Shown here piece by piece: positions 23,530 through 35,340 of a DNA stretch of 64,000 bases. Under the pieces are notes generated by a model. The model was given only the letters and a program-made list of their open reading frames with translations. It searched no databases and had not been told where the DNA came from. The first letter of the stretch is position 1; each line of letters starts with the position of its first letter. The stretch is from assembly GCA_013180625.2 (NCBI GenBank), contig SNVD02009053.1, positions 292,908-356,907 on the forward strand, given 5' to 3'. A program made the position numbers and the translations under genes. This DNA comes from Boswellia sacra. Its lineage: Eukaryota > Streptophyta > Magnoliopsida > Sapindales > Burseraceae.

Positions 23530-24150
23530 GGAGATTAAGATCTAATTTGCACTTTTTGTTTTGTCCCTTTGACCAATTAATTTGAGTTATAGCTGGGTCA
23601 TGTTCATACTTGACTGATTGTAATTTATCAAATAATTCACTAGTAGTAGTGACAGAAACAAGGATCTATCGCACCGAATGAGGGATAAAATTCTGTTTTA
23701 TAGCTGCATCAACAAAAAGTATCAAAGGATCAAAGAAATTTTTAACATTCAACAAACCTATGGGTTTTTTATGGAGATTCAGTTGGGCCCAAGAGGCAAT
23801 TTGAAAAGTTCCTTCGAGAGTATTAAAGCCTCCTAGTAAAGCAATAAAGGCATCTGAATTTATAAATATATGCCATACGTTCATGCATAGAGGAGATCTA
23901 TAACTCCTGCCCAACCGTTTTTCCAATGATGCTTTCTACAGCCAAAGATTTAGGAATAACACCTAAAACTTGACTGCCTCCTACAAGTACAACTATTGAC
24001 ACACAACCCATTAACCTGAGGCTACCTCTCCTATAAATCATATGAATCTTTCTTTCAGCTAATAAGCTATCAAGATAATTTACTACTGCTACAAACTCTT
24101 TACTTTTTCTAGGTCAAGATCCACAGAATACACGTCTTTTAGATTCGATG
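23530..24150 (-). pseudogene. Processed LOG (cytokinin riboside 5'-monophosphate phosphoribohydrolase) pseudogene
   Basis: LOG enzymes release active cytokinin bases from their nucleotides in one step. Reading minus from about 24145, consecutive blocks match the whole family: KRRVFCGS (family CVFCGSS), GSLRLMGCVS, VLGVIPKSLAVESIIGKTVG, SSMHERMA, DAFIALLGGFNTLEG (family PGGYGTLEE), SWAQLNLHKKPIGLLNV, and SVTTTSELFDKLQ. No introns separate these blocks although plant LOG genes have several, so this is a retrocopy; poly-T at 23300-23317 could be its poly(A) tail. It is dead: in-frame stops, a frameshift between MHERMA and the DAFIA block, and the motif glycine and last glutamate replaced (GGFNTLEG). 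It lies just downstream of the Athila-type integrase on the same strand. Confidence 0.8.
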
Positions 24151-24505
24151 TTTTCAAGTTCCCTCCATGTCTATGCAACTCTCTAACTATATGTGTGAAG
24201 ACGAGAACAAGAGATGTTATATTTATGGAGTGTAAAATGGTATTCTAATGATGACATCTATATAGGTAGCTTAGTTGTTTGTTGAAAAACGTTTGACAAT
24301 AAAGCATAGAAATTCAAAAAAAAAAAGACAAAAATAAGACACTTTAAATACATGAGTCAACCAAAAGATAGAGATATTAATTCAAAATGATAGTTGTAAG
24401 GCATAAAATTTCAAAAATGATAGCATACATGCTTATGTACAGGTAGTTATGACTGTGGCTCACATCTTCCCCTAGTTTTATGTCTAGAAATGACTTAAAT
24501 ACCTT
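24151..24505. other. Non-coding spacer
   Basis: AT-rich, no gene seen. Confidence 0.4.
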
Positions 24506-24997
24506 CTATGAGTTAGGGATATGTGTCCCATCTAGTTTTCTTATAAACTGGTGAACATGATCATTTTGAGTAAGATTCCCAAGACTATAACGTTCATACT
24601 CTTTTTGAAATTGTGTCCATAATTTCAAAATTTCACGCTGTACAATTCTACAAGAATGCATCTCAAGAGTTAATTGGATATTATCCAAAGAGTCCCTAAT
24701 CAGTCCATTCTTGATGAATTGTAGCTTATTCTCTGGATTGTTAGACAAATATCCTAAGGAGTAGAAGCGCTGGTTACAAGTCCATCTTGCATATTTCTCA
24801 CAAACTTGTAACCTTTTCGCTCTTCGCTTTTTGGAATAAGAGCTTTTTCCCAAACTTGGCATGTGAGAAACAAGATCATATGAAAATTCACAAGAACATC
24901 GAATATTGGCTTCAATTAACCATCTTAAATCAGTAGGAATACCCTTGCGTATCAACATCCTTAGTCTTTCTGCGCGAGCTTTGTAAATTTTAAGCAA
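24506..24997 (-). CDS. Unidentified 163-codon ORF beside Athila-type pol
   Basis: Uninterrupted frame, basic, beginning MLKIYKARAERLRMLIRKG and containing CEKYARWTCNQRFYSLGYLS, LSNNPENKLQFIKNGLIRDS and LWTQFQKEYERYSLGNL. No signal peptide or membrane segment is evident. It lies 190 bp beyond the end of the integrase region on the same strand, where Athila elements often have an extra gene, so it may belong to the element. I do not recognise the family. Being open when neighbouring pol is full of stops is notable. Confidence 0.45.
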   Translation of the reverse strand: MLKIYKARAERLRMLIRKGIPTDLRWLIEANIRCSCEFSYDLVSHMPSLGKSSYSKKRRAKRLQVCEKYARWTCNQRFYSLGYLSNNPENKLQFIKNGLIRDSLDNIQLTLEMHSCRIVQREILKLWTQFQKEYERYSLGNLTQNDHVHQFIRKLDGTHIPNS

Positions 24998-25183
24998 ATC
25001 ATTTGAGGAAGAGAGGGAAAACGTTTATGCAGCTTCAAGAGAATGGTATCCATGTGAAGAAAATGAAAGAAAAGAAAAGAAAATGAATACAAGGTGAGCA
25101 ACAATTTTTAGGGAATTGAAAAACCGACTTTAAAAGTCATGGAGTATTGTATCCACCACTTGACAAAAAAAAAAAATCAATCC

Positions 25184-26378
25184 TTAAAAAGGATCAATTA
25201 AAGCAATGGACTCTTCATTTTGATTACAATTTTCAAAGAATGGTTTTAACCGTTGTCCATTAACTTTAAAAACATTACCATTCTTTGGGTTCTCAATTTC
25301 AACAGCTCCATGAGAGAAAACATTTTTAACAATAAAAGGTCCAGTCCAACGAGACCGAAGTTTATCAGGAAACAAATGAAATCTTGAATCATACAAAAGA
25401 ACTTTTTCTAAAGGTTCAAAAGATTTTCTAACAACGAATTTGTCATGAAAAACCTTCATTTTTTCTTTGTAGATTTTAGAATTTTCATAAGCCTCATTCC
25501 TGATTTCTTTAAGTTCGTCAGTTGGAGTTTACGTAACTTGCAAGCATCATCCAAATTTGTGTTAAATGTTTTAATGGCCTAATAAGCTTTATGCTCAATT
25601 TTCACAGGCAAGTGAAAAGGTTTTCCATAAACTAATCTATAAGGAGACACTCCCAATGATGTTTTGAAAGCAGTTCAGTTAGCCCAAAGTGCATCATTAA
25701 GTCTTAAAGACCAATCTTTACGATTTGGGTTAACCTTTTTTTCTAAGATCTATTTTATCTCTTTATTAGCTAATTCAACTTGTCCACTTGTTTACGGGTG
25801 ATAAGGTGTAGAAAATTTGTGGGTTATTCCATATTTCTTCATTAGAGTTTCAAATGGTTTGTTACAAAAATGTGTACCCCCATCACTAATAATAGCTCAA
25901 GGAATTCCAAATCTACACAAGATATTCTTTTTCAAAAATTTGATAACCGTTTTGTGATCATTGTTTTGACATGGAATGGCCTCGACCCATTTCGAAACAT
26001 ATTCTACTACAACAAGAATGTACACAAAACCAAATGATGGTGGAAAAGGTCTCATAAAATCAATACCCCAACAATCAAAGATTTCAACAACAAGAATAGG
26101 ATTCAAAGGCATCATGTTTTGTTTTGAAATGGATCCCAATTTTTGACAATTTTCACAAGTTTTGCAAAATGCATGTGCATCTTTAAATAAGGTGGGCCAA
26201 TAAAATCCACATTGAAAGATTTTAGTAGCTTTTTTTTAGATGAAAAGTGTCCTCCACATGCTTCGGAATGACAAAAATTCATGACACTACTTATCTCATT
26301 GCCGGGTATGCATCTTTTACTTATTTGGTCCAGACAATATTTGAATAGATATGGGTCATCCCAATGAAAATTTTTCAC
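25184..26378 (-). pseudogene. Athila integrase (broken)
   Basis: Zinc-binding part near 26290-26130 (FCHSEACGGHFSSKK), then the core near 26090-25900: GIDFMRPFPPSFGFVYILVV, YVSKWVEAIP and FLKKNILCRFGIP. The C-terminal part (25459-25184) contains RWTGPFIVKNVFSHGAVEI and VNGQRLKPF, the usual Athila integrase tail. Several stops separate the pieces (for example near 25512 and 25790). Confidence 0.8.
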
Positions 26379-26411
26379 TTCGATTAAAAACTTCCTTTCG
26401 TCTTGAGCATT

Positions 26412-27241
26412 TCAATGAGGTGACATTTCTCCTATTGCAAAAAAATTTACAATGTTAGTAAACCAAGGTACTGCAGCAACGGAGAATAAAAATTCATCAG
26501 GAAAAGAGTCATTGATAGGTGAAGTTTCAATTAATGTCTTTGTTGTTAATCTTGAAAGATGATCTGCAACGACATTTTCGACTCCTTTCTTATCCTTTAT
26601 TGTGATATTGAATTCATGGAGAAATAAGATCCACCATATCAATCTAGGTTTTGCAACCTATTTAGACATTAAATATCTCGCAGCTGCATGGTCAATGTAA
26701 ACAATCATTAGAGAACCAATTAAATAAGATCAAAAGTTGTCCAATACAAATACCACTGCAAGTAGTTCTTTTTTGTGTAATTCATTTGTGCATCATTTAA
26801 AGTTCTACTTGCATAGTATATCACATAAGGATTAACTTCTTTTCTTTGTCTTAATTAAGATAGCACCAACGGCATAGTCACTCGCATCACACACCAATTC
26901 AAAAGGTAAAGACCAACCAGGAGATTGTATAATTGGAGTAGTTGTTAAAAGTCCAATTAACTTGTCAAAAGTATTTTGACATTCTTGAGTCCATTCAAAA
27001 GAAGTATCTTTTAATACAAGGTTACAAAGAAGTTTAGATATATAGCACTAAAATTTATTATGAAGCTCCTATAAAATCCAGCATGCCCTAAGAATGAACG
27101 GACCGCTTTGATTGTTTTTGGTAGAGGCAAATGAGAAATTAATTCCACTTTTGCTTTGTCCACTTCAATTCCCTTAGAAGACACCACATGACCTAAGACA
27201 ATTCCCGAAGTAACCATGTAATAACATTTTTCGCAATTCAA
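26412..27241 (-). pseudogene. Athila RT thumb and RNase H (broken)
   Basis: 27241-27011 encodes GIVLGHVVSSKGIEVDKAKV and IKAVRSFLGHAGFYRSFI, the RT C-terminal connection. 26642-26412 encodes LHEFNITIKDKKGVENVVAD then HLSRL, the end of RNase H. The stretch between has stops and shifts. Confidence 0.8.
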
Positions 27242-27311
27242 AATAAGACTTTTTTCTTCACACCTTTTTATGACTTTTTCTAAGTTTTCAAAATAATTAT
27301 CAAAAGAATTT

Positions 27312-27760
27312 TCAAAGAGTTAAATCATCCATAAAAACTTCTAAACAATGCTCAACCATGCCACTGAAAATGCTTAACACGCATATTTGAAAAGTGGCTG
27401 TGGCATTACAAAGTCCAAAAGACATCCTTCTAAATGCAAAAGTGTTGAAGAGGCACATAAATGTGGTCTTTTCTTGGTCTTCAAGTGCAATGGGAATTTG
27501 ATAATATCTTGAGTATCTATCGAGAAAGCAATAGTAGGAGTGCCCTACTACTCTTTCTAAAATTTGGTCAAGGAATGGTAACGAAAAATGGTCTTTTTTG
27601 GTGACAGCATTTAATTTTCTATAATTGATACACATCCTCCAACTAGATGAGACTCGAGTTGGTAATGATTCACCCTTTTCATTCTTGACTACTGTAATGC
27701 CAAATTTCTTAGGTACTACTTATGTAGGACTTACCCACTTACTATCAGAAATAGGGTAGA
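27312..27760 (-). pseudogene. Athila reverse transcriptase core (broken)
   Basis: YRKLNAVTKKDHFSLPFLDQ, YYCFLDRYSRYYQIPIA, RRMSFGLCNATATFQ and the catalytic EVFMDD are in order, matching Athila RT. The motif Asp in CFLD and both Asp of FMDD are kept. The usual G in 'DGYSGY' is replaced (DRYSRY). Upstream blocks are broken by stops. Confidence 0.85.
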
Positions 27761-28093
27761 TAATTCTCACATCAAGTAGTTTGAGAACTTCAGCCCTAAT
27801 GACCTCTTTCATGTAGGGATTTAATCTCATTTGAGGTTTTTGGGATGTTTTGGCATTTTCTTATAAATGTATTCTATGGTACCAATCAAAGAGTTCATGC
27901 CTTTTATGTCTTTTAAGGTCCACCCAATTGCATTTTTATGCTTTTTAAGCACTTCTATCAACTTACCTTGTTGCTCGCTTGTGAGGGATGAAGAAATTAC
28001 AATCGGATATGTCTGATTCTCCCCAAGATATGCGTATTTTAGTGCTTCCGGTAAGGGCTTCAGTTCTAATTGGGAGCTTCCTCTTCCTTGCTT

Positions 28094-28700
28094 TCATTCA
28101 TTTGCCTCAATTCTTCGAATCATGGTTTCGAGCCTTTTTTTCATCACTTGTGCACAATCCAGTAAAGAACATATATAAAAAAGATCAGGCCCTAGTTCCA
28201 TACTTGATTCTAATGAATTGACTAAACAGGTTTCCAAAGGGTCAGAAGAACTCCCTTTTTGGATGTGGTCTTCAACAATAGTTTCAATCATATTAGCCTC
28301 CTCAATTTCATCATCTTTTTTATATGGTTGTTTGAACATATTAAAAACTTTAAGTTCCAATGTTATGTTTCTGAATGATAGTTTCATGACTCTATTCCTG
28401 TAATTAATCAAAGCATTAAAGGTAGCTAGAAATGGACGTCCTAAAATGACAGGAATTAAATTACATACTTTCACTGGTTGTGTATCCAAGACGATAAAAT
28501 CCACTAGGTAAATGAATTTATCGACTGGAACTAACACATCGTCTATTACTCCTCTTGGCACTTTAATTGATCTATCAGTAAGTAAAAGAGTTACAAAAGT
28601 TGGTTTTAACTCACCTAGATTGAGTTTCTAAAAAACCGAGTATGGAAGCAAATTCACACTAGCACCAAGATCAAGTAAAGCTTGTTCAATTTTATGATCT
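28094..28700 (-). pseudogene. Athila protease region (broken)
   Basis: Near 28665 the frame reads LLDLGASVNLLPYSVF, the Athila retropepsin active site (D-L-G-A/S form). A stop follows, then from 28561 VDFIVLDTQPVKVCNLIPVI and LGRPFLATFNALINYRNRVM complete the domain. The C-terminal part to 28094 is acidic linker. Confidence 0.8.
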
Positions 28701-29149
28701 CCAATAACACATGAAATTGTAGGACAACCTGGATCCTTATATTTCACTATATTATTGTTTTAAAGAATAGCACTTACATGCTCAGCTAAAAAGGTCTTCT
28801 TTTTCACATTCAATTTTTTTTATAGTGCACAAATCTTTCAGAAATTTGGCATAAGAAAGTATCTGTTTGATCACATCTAGCAAGGGAATGTTGACCTTTA
28901 CTTGTTTGAGATTTCAAAGATTTCAGAATTGTGAGTTAGCTTCTTTTATGTGGCTAATGCTTGAGGAAATGGCGGCACATGTGGGGATTTGGTTCCTTTT
29001 TCGCTATATGTTGGTTTCGTAACCTCTTCCTGCCCTTTAGAGATAGATTCTTCTTTGTTCTCGTAAGGTTTAGGAATGTATTTTTGAACAACCTTATCAT
29101 CGCGAAGGGTCATGATCGATTTAGCTTAGTCAACATAATGGTTACTTGA

Positions 29150-30589
29150 ACTCCTCGCATTTGAGTTAGATTAATCTTTGGGGTTTTACAATGTTTGAGA
29201 AGGAAATTTCCCTTTTTCTTGAATGCTAAATGTGGATGCAAATTTTGCAAGAGTGTCTGACAAAATTGTTAATGTTTGAGCAATTTGACTATCGAAAGTC
29301 TCTTGCTTTGTAATGAATGAATGAAATGTTTCTTCAAGGTCCTTCCTAGGAGGAGGAGCATATACATGATCATGAGAATTTTGAAAATTTTGTTGTGTTT
29401 AAAAAGGGATTTGTGAAGATTGTGCATGATTGTCATTTTTTCAACTAAAATTTGGATGATTTCTCCAACCGAGATTGTAGGTTTGTAGGTATGGATTGTG
29501 ATTTGGCCTTTTGAAAGTGTTCAAGGCATTGGCTTGTTCATGGAGACATTCACTAAAGGTAGGCAAAGTTGGGCACTCATTAGTAGAATGGTCATTATCG
29601 TTACAAATACGACAACAATTTTTTGTATAGAATTCAATTGACTATTCTTTTTCATTTCTAAAGCCTTAACTTTTCTAGTTAGGGATGCATATTTGGCTTG
29701 AAGGTCATGGTCTTCCCTAAGGTTCTAAATGCCTCTACTAGATGTCGAGGGTGGGGCCTTGCTTGGTAACCATAGGTGCCACCAGTGTCTTAATTTTGGG
29801 CTTTGTATGCTAATGAATCTAGGTAGTCAATTACTTTATTAGTGCCTTTATCTCCAAATTATCCGTTACACATTAGCTCGACTAGTTGCCTATCTTAAGT
29901 TGTTAATCCTTCATAGAAGTGTGCAACTATTCTCCAAATTTCAAAATCCTAGTGAGGATAGATATTAAGTAATTCTTTATACCTATCCCAACATTGGTAA
30001 AGGGTTTCTCCTTGTTTTTGAGTGAAAGTGGTGATTTGTCTTTTAAGAGAATTTGTTCTATAGGTAGGAAAAATTTTTTTCAAAAATTGTTATTTCATCT
30101 CATCCCATGAACTCATGGAACTTGACATCAAATTTTGTAGCCATGTTCTAGCTTTATCTTTTAAAGAAAAAGGAAAAACTTTAATCTAATGGTGTTTATG
30201 CTACAATTTGGTTCACTATAGAAATTACACATCTCTTCAAAGATTTTTAAGTGCGAGTATAGGTTCTCCATATCAAGGCACTGAAAGGTAGGTAGAAGTC
30301 GAATGAAACTCAGTTTGAAATTGAAATGGATTGCATCGCGAGCAGAAATTACACAAGATGGTGCACTAGCCCTTACCGGATTCATGTAATCTCTAAGGGT
30401 TCTTGGTTGGTTTTGGTCATTTTGTTGAGAACGATTGTCCCCTTCATCCATGAGCCTTTTCACTTGATTGTTGGTCATATTTTCTAAGGAAGACGATGCT
30501 TTCCTAGAAAGTCTACCACTAGATGTGTGTGACCAAATTTTCATGCAAATTTGAAAAAGAGAAGAGAAGAAAATATAAACACATAACAA
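29150..30589 (-). pseudogene. Athila gag (broken)
   Basis: From 30589 the frame includes RTLRDYMNPVRASAPSCV and LLPTFQCLDMENLYSHLKIF, the Athila gag core. After a frameshift near 30170 further blocks follow with several stops. Near 29620-29470 STNECPTLPTF and YNLGWRNHPNFS match the C-terminal part that precedes the protease. No start codon is assigned with confidence. Confidence 0.75.
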
Positions 30590-30652
30590 AGAAAAAGATT
30601 AATGTGTAAAATAAGAAAAGAGAATACTTTTTTGCACGCCAAATTTTACCTT

Positions 30653-30669
30653 CCTCGGCAATGACGCCA
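30653..30669 (-). promoter_or_regulatory. Primer-binding site of the Athila-type element
   Basis: On the minus strand TGGCGTCATTGCCGAGG is a near match to the TGGCGCCGTTGCCGGGG site used by Athila/Tat elements, a few bases after the LTR end. Confidence 0.75.
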
Positions 30670-30675
30670 AAAGTT

Positions 30676-32187
30676 TGACACATTCAAAAAGGATTATCTC
30701 CCAAGTATACGAGTGTCAAAGTAATAAACTCAATGGTCGATCCATGAGGAAGGGGATTTAGCGGTACAATTTAAAAGATGCAATTATAATATGAATAATG
30801 TAAATAAATGACAAGATAATATTAACAAATGTAAATAAATATGGTAGGCGGTACTACCGACCATTCAAATGTAAAGCAAAAACAAAAGGTGGTAAAACCA
30901 TCCATGGAAATAAGAGGTAAAACCTACTATAGAAAATGAAAGAACAATTTCATAAGTAATAAATAAGAATAATTAAAGTACAAAAATAAAATCAATTAGC
31001 ACAATAATAATGAAAGCTAAGGTTAGGGATCCGCCCTTAATATCAAATAAGAATAAATGACTCAATTGGAATCTATACATCCATTAAGGAGGTTATCGAA
31101 AGATATGTCATTTAAGCCCACTTTAGTTATATGAATGATATTTGTTTCATTACTAATATTTATACCACTTCTTATAAATGGGTTTAAGCATCCAATGTGC
31201 TAATCACCATATGTCTAAAACAAATCAAGGTTCTTAACTAGACTTATGTCTGTAAGGAAGAACCATACGACATCTAGAAAGAATTCAAGCACTTGATGTG
31301 CCAAGGATTGTCTACAATGGACCAAGACCTCCACTTTACGAGTGGTGTCAAGATTGATTAGAGAAATAAATATAAATCATATAAAATAAATAAGAAATGA
31401 TTTTGAAGCACATGTCAAGGTTACAGAATCCTTATTCTCATATAAAGGGTTTTACCTTTTCACCTTAGCAAAAGAGAATTTAGCAAGATATTATGAAAGA
31501 AATGAAACAAGTTGTAAAAAGAAAATGATTTATTAATAACAAAATACAAGAGAGAAAACACAATAATAAGGGATCCTAGCCAAAGTCAAGATGCCCTAAT
31601 GGGTCATAAGGCACCTCTATTTATAGATACATTCAGAGGCAAACTTGTCAAATTATAAAGGGACAATTGTAAAATATATTGTTAACAATTTGGATCATCA
31701 TGTGCACTGACTTTGACCACCGATTTTGGCACCGAATCATTTAGAATTTTGATCATATGTCTTCATGAAAGTTGTATATATTTATTTCAGCCTTTTAAAA
31801 CATGTTGATTTATACGATTTGGATACGTATATCAAGAGATATGGTCAAAATATGGAGGCATGGTCAAGTTACATCAAAATTGTAGATGGATTCACTTCAA
31901 GCCCCTTTTTGGTCCACTAAGAGCCCGAATTTGATGGTGCTTATGAAATACGATCTTGTAGATAATTTAATCAGCTTTTTAACAAATTAAGATTTTCACT
32001 ATTCTAATCTATAAATAGAAAGTTATGCCCATTTTACCAAACTTGCAACAAAAACTAAAATTAAGATCAAGCTAATTCAAAATATGCAAAGACTACAAAT
32101 ATGCTTAAGCTAAGGAATTTAATGACACTATTAATGCAATATGATGAGTTAAGCTCTTATTAAGCATAAATATTTAAGTGTTCATCA
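30676..32187 (-). repeat. 5' LTR of the Athila-type element (1512 bp)
   Basis: Bounded by TGACACATTC and GTTCATCA on +, that is TG...CA in both orientations. It abuts the primer site. The tctat after 32187 could be one half of a 5-bp target duplication. Confidence 0.65.
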
Positions 32188-32326
32188 TCTATGCCCTTTT
32201 ATAAGCATATATCATATCATGTATACATGCATACATGCATGGCATTAGCACCTTTATTTTCCAGCCATCATAGCTTGGGTTAGACGAGGTGGTCGTTTGA
32301 CAAGACAAAAAGAATCAATTGTTGAC

Positions 32327-33484
32327 ATGGCTGCGCCCAACAACAATAATGCTAAAATGGCTCAAGTGAGGACCGACATCACTGCTCTTCAACAACAAAT
32401 GGCCCAACTCATTAAAGCTCTATGAAATAGGCTTAACCACATGAACCAGCCTCCACCCGAAGGAAATGGTGGTGATGAGGGTGAGACTAGCCAAGGTAGA
32501 AATAAAGGGAAAAGCCCGGCCAACCAAGATGAACCTAAATCAGTTAGGCAGTTGGCCAAAGACATAAAAAAGATCCAATCCCTGTTGAAGAAGAAAGGGC
32601 TGATAGGGTCAAAGACCTAGATGATATCTCACTCATTAGAGACAATGATTTACCACAAAACTTTCATCTACCAAACTTGCTCAAATTCAATAGAGAAGGC
32701 AATCCAAAGACACACTTAAGATGGTATGCGACTATCATGGCCACCACTCCTTTGACGAAGGAATATATCTTGAAGTATTTTACGCTATCTTTAGAAGGCA
32801 ATGCGATAGTATCGTATCATGATCTTCCCAAAAGAGTTCGAGAAGATTGAGAAGAGCTATCAAAACACTTCGTAGAACAATATCACTACAACACCTAATT
32901 GGGGGTAACTTTGAGGGATTTGGAGACGATACATCAAAAGCCCAACGAGACTTTCTTAGAATATCTAGTCCATTGGAGGGCCAAAGCTGTTAAGATGGCC
33001 ACAAGGCCTGTAGAGAAGGACCAGGTCCGAATGGTGGTCAATGAAGCCCATGCCTTCATCAGTTACAGACTTGCAGGCTTTCCAATCAAAACATTTAAAG
33101 ACTTATATGATTTAGGCATCCAAATACAAGATTTGGAGGCCAGACAAAGAGGAAACAACAACAACTTCCCTAGAAGAAATCAAGGACAGTATGACCAAAC
33201 TAGTGGGTCAGACGATGAGGATATAGAAGAGCATCAACAAAGAAAGTTCAATCAATTGGGATGACCTTTATATGAAGTATTTGAGGAGCTCTATGCCCAA
33301 TTTGTGTTGTGCCCATTGACACCAAAGCCTCCACAAAACCCACGACCAGCTAACCACAAGCATAATGAATATTATGATTTCCACTAACAAATTGGCCATG
33401 TCACCGACAAATGCCATCCCCTTCGACATGAGATATTAGACCTAATTGATAATGGAAGAATTCCTGACCCAAAGAAAGAATAAT
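32327..33484 (+). pseudogene. Gag of the gag-only Tat element (broken)
   Basis: ATG at 32327 opens an Asn-rich N-terminus (MAAPNNNNAKMAQVR) with TGA at codon 33. The gag core follows: FHLPNLLKFNREGNPKTHLR, then YFTLSLEGNAIVSYHDLP and, after a frameshift near 32897, LETIHQKPNETFLEYLVHWR. The Tat-type C-terminal finger region reads QIGHVTDKCHPLRHEILDLI (about 33388-33447). After DNGRIPDP the sequence ends in TAA and TGA, and no protease or RT follows. Confidence 0.75.
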
Positions 33485-34049
33485 GATGTTTTAAGAATGA
33501 TATGTTTATGAGTTGTGTGTTCTTTTGATGATCATTGATAAAGTCATGATACTCATTGGAAATAGATTTTTGGTAATACATGAGATTGTGTTATTTACAT
33601 GCTTGACTCTTTTAGTTAAATGAGTTTCATTCTTGATTCTTTAATCATTTGAGCACAATAGCCATGAATATGGAAGTTTATATTATTTAGAGAAACTTTA
33701 AATGAATAAGCTTGGTGTTGAGATCTCACAAGGCTCTAGAACCTGTTTTATCACTACTCGAGATGAAATCCTAGGCTTCACAATGTAAAGGAAGTGATTT
33801 AGGCCTTTTTTAGATTGATTGAGCCTTTCAAGCCCAGTTGCACTTACTTCATTGTCACTGGTGTCCCCTATTAAGCCTAATAAAGCCTTTTCTTTGTTTA
33901 CCAATAAAATTTATCCTAACACTTGGAAATTTTTTTGACATATTACTCTTCACTCATAACATATGAATATTCTAGAAAAGAGCATTGAGAACCATGCTTA
34001 TGGAGAATGCAAAGAAGTTGACAAGTTTTTGTGCAATTTTGAGCTCAAA

Positions 34050-34176
34050 AGAAGAAGCAAAAAAAAAAAAAAAAAAGAAAGAGAAAGAAAGAAAAGAAAT
34101 GAAAAGAGAAAAGGAAAAAGAAAAAGAAAAAGAAAAAGAGAGAAAATGGAAAAAAGAAGAAAAAAAAAAAAAGAAT
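34050..34176. repeat. Purine-only AAAG/GAAA tract
   Basis: About 125 bases of almost pure A and G on +, with gaaaaa repeats at 34108-34140. Open frames on both strands here are compositional. Confidence 0.8.
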
Positions 34177-35042
34177 GCTAATCCCATTGCACCTAAATTG
34201 TAAGGGTGCAGCCACTCAAAATTAAAAGCAAAGTAAACATGGTAGGTGAAAACTCAAAGTTTGGAGGTATAAATAGAAGAAGTTGATGCTTTCAATTAAA
34301 ATCTAGAATGGTTGTATGATTATGGGTGAGATAACCTTATAGTCTCTTTTATAATATATTGACCCTAGTCTATCATTACAAGCTTGATGAGGCCCTAATG
34401 ATCCTTGATGTTGTGATGAGCCTATATTAGTAAAGAGTGGTGCGAAAAGTGGGCTTATGATAGTCCTTCTATCTTTAGAGATTGATAACTAGTTTCTATT
34501 TTCATAAAGTTATCCGAGTATTAACAAATAAAGTATGATTGGCTACACACACACGAAGAATCTTGAATGAAATAATTCTGGCTTAGAGTCAAAATTGTGA
34601 ACAATCACGACGTCAATGCATTACCCTTGAGCTATTAAATTTGAGAAATCTTTGAGGAACTTGAATGTAAATTGATACACAACTCACATTTAGCATTTCA
34701 ACCTGTTATTGAAGAATGATTGGCTATAGAAGAAGTTAGTCATTTTGTCTAGCATGGATGTCTACAAAGAAAGAGGAATAATACCTTTGAAGTTACATGA
34801 AGAACTTCCTTAAGACGATGCTAAACTCTTCATCTAGGGGTAAAGAATTATCTATCCATCTTTAGAAGTGAAAACAAGTAAGGGACAAGGGTTTGTCCAA
34901 TCATCGTGAGTAAGAAATGAAATAAGGGGGCAAAGGATTGCCCTAATCATTTTGAAAATCATGACAGATGTTACCTCAGTCATCTCAAAGGAAGTGTAAG
35001 CAACGAAATCTGAGAAAAAGAAACAAAGAAAAATAAGAAAAA

Positions 35043-35340
35043 AAGCCTGCTAAGTTGAAAACCTAAAAGGCATCTTAGGCAAAAATTAAGGCAAGCCCAC
35101 TAAGCTGAAAACCTAAAAGGTTAGCTCAGACAAAAATTAGAGCATGAAAGAAAAGAAGAAACAGGCCGCTGAGTTGAAAACCCAGAAAGGACAGCTCAAG
35201 CAAAAGTTAGGGCAAGCTCGCTAAGTTGAAAACCCGAAGAGGGTGGCTTAGGCAAAAATTAGAATGTAAAAAAAGAAAAAAAATGATTGAAACCGCTAAA
35301 TCAAAAACCCGAAAGGGCGGCTTAGGTAAAATATAGGGTT
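35043..35340. repeat. Diverged tandem repeat, about 55-75 bp unit
   Basis: Five copies of a module containing ctaagttgaaaaccc, then gaaagggcggcttaggcaaa, then aattagg, starting near 35048, 35099, 35165, 35218 and 35292. Spacing varies because purine-rich linkers differ. Confidence 0.7.

Larger units (their letters stand above)
24998..32187 (-). mobile_element. Athila-type gypsy element, minus strand, 3' LTR missing
   Basis: Reading from 32187 downward: LTR, primer site, gag, protease, RT, RNase H, integrase. Protein blocks match the Athila lineage of plant gypsy elements. No copy of the LTR was found near 22300-25200, so the 3' end has been lost or replaced, and the left border is an estimate. 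Every coding block carries stops or shifts. Confidence 0.75.

Noticed and set aside
28961..29149. Plus-strand frame with Phe/Arg-rich sequence
   Set aside because: Antisense shadow of the Athila gag-protease region.
33963..34203. Lys/Glu-rich and Phe/Ser-rich frames
   Set aside because: Purely a purine tract read in several frames.
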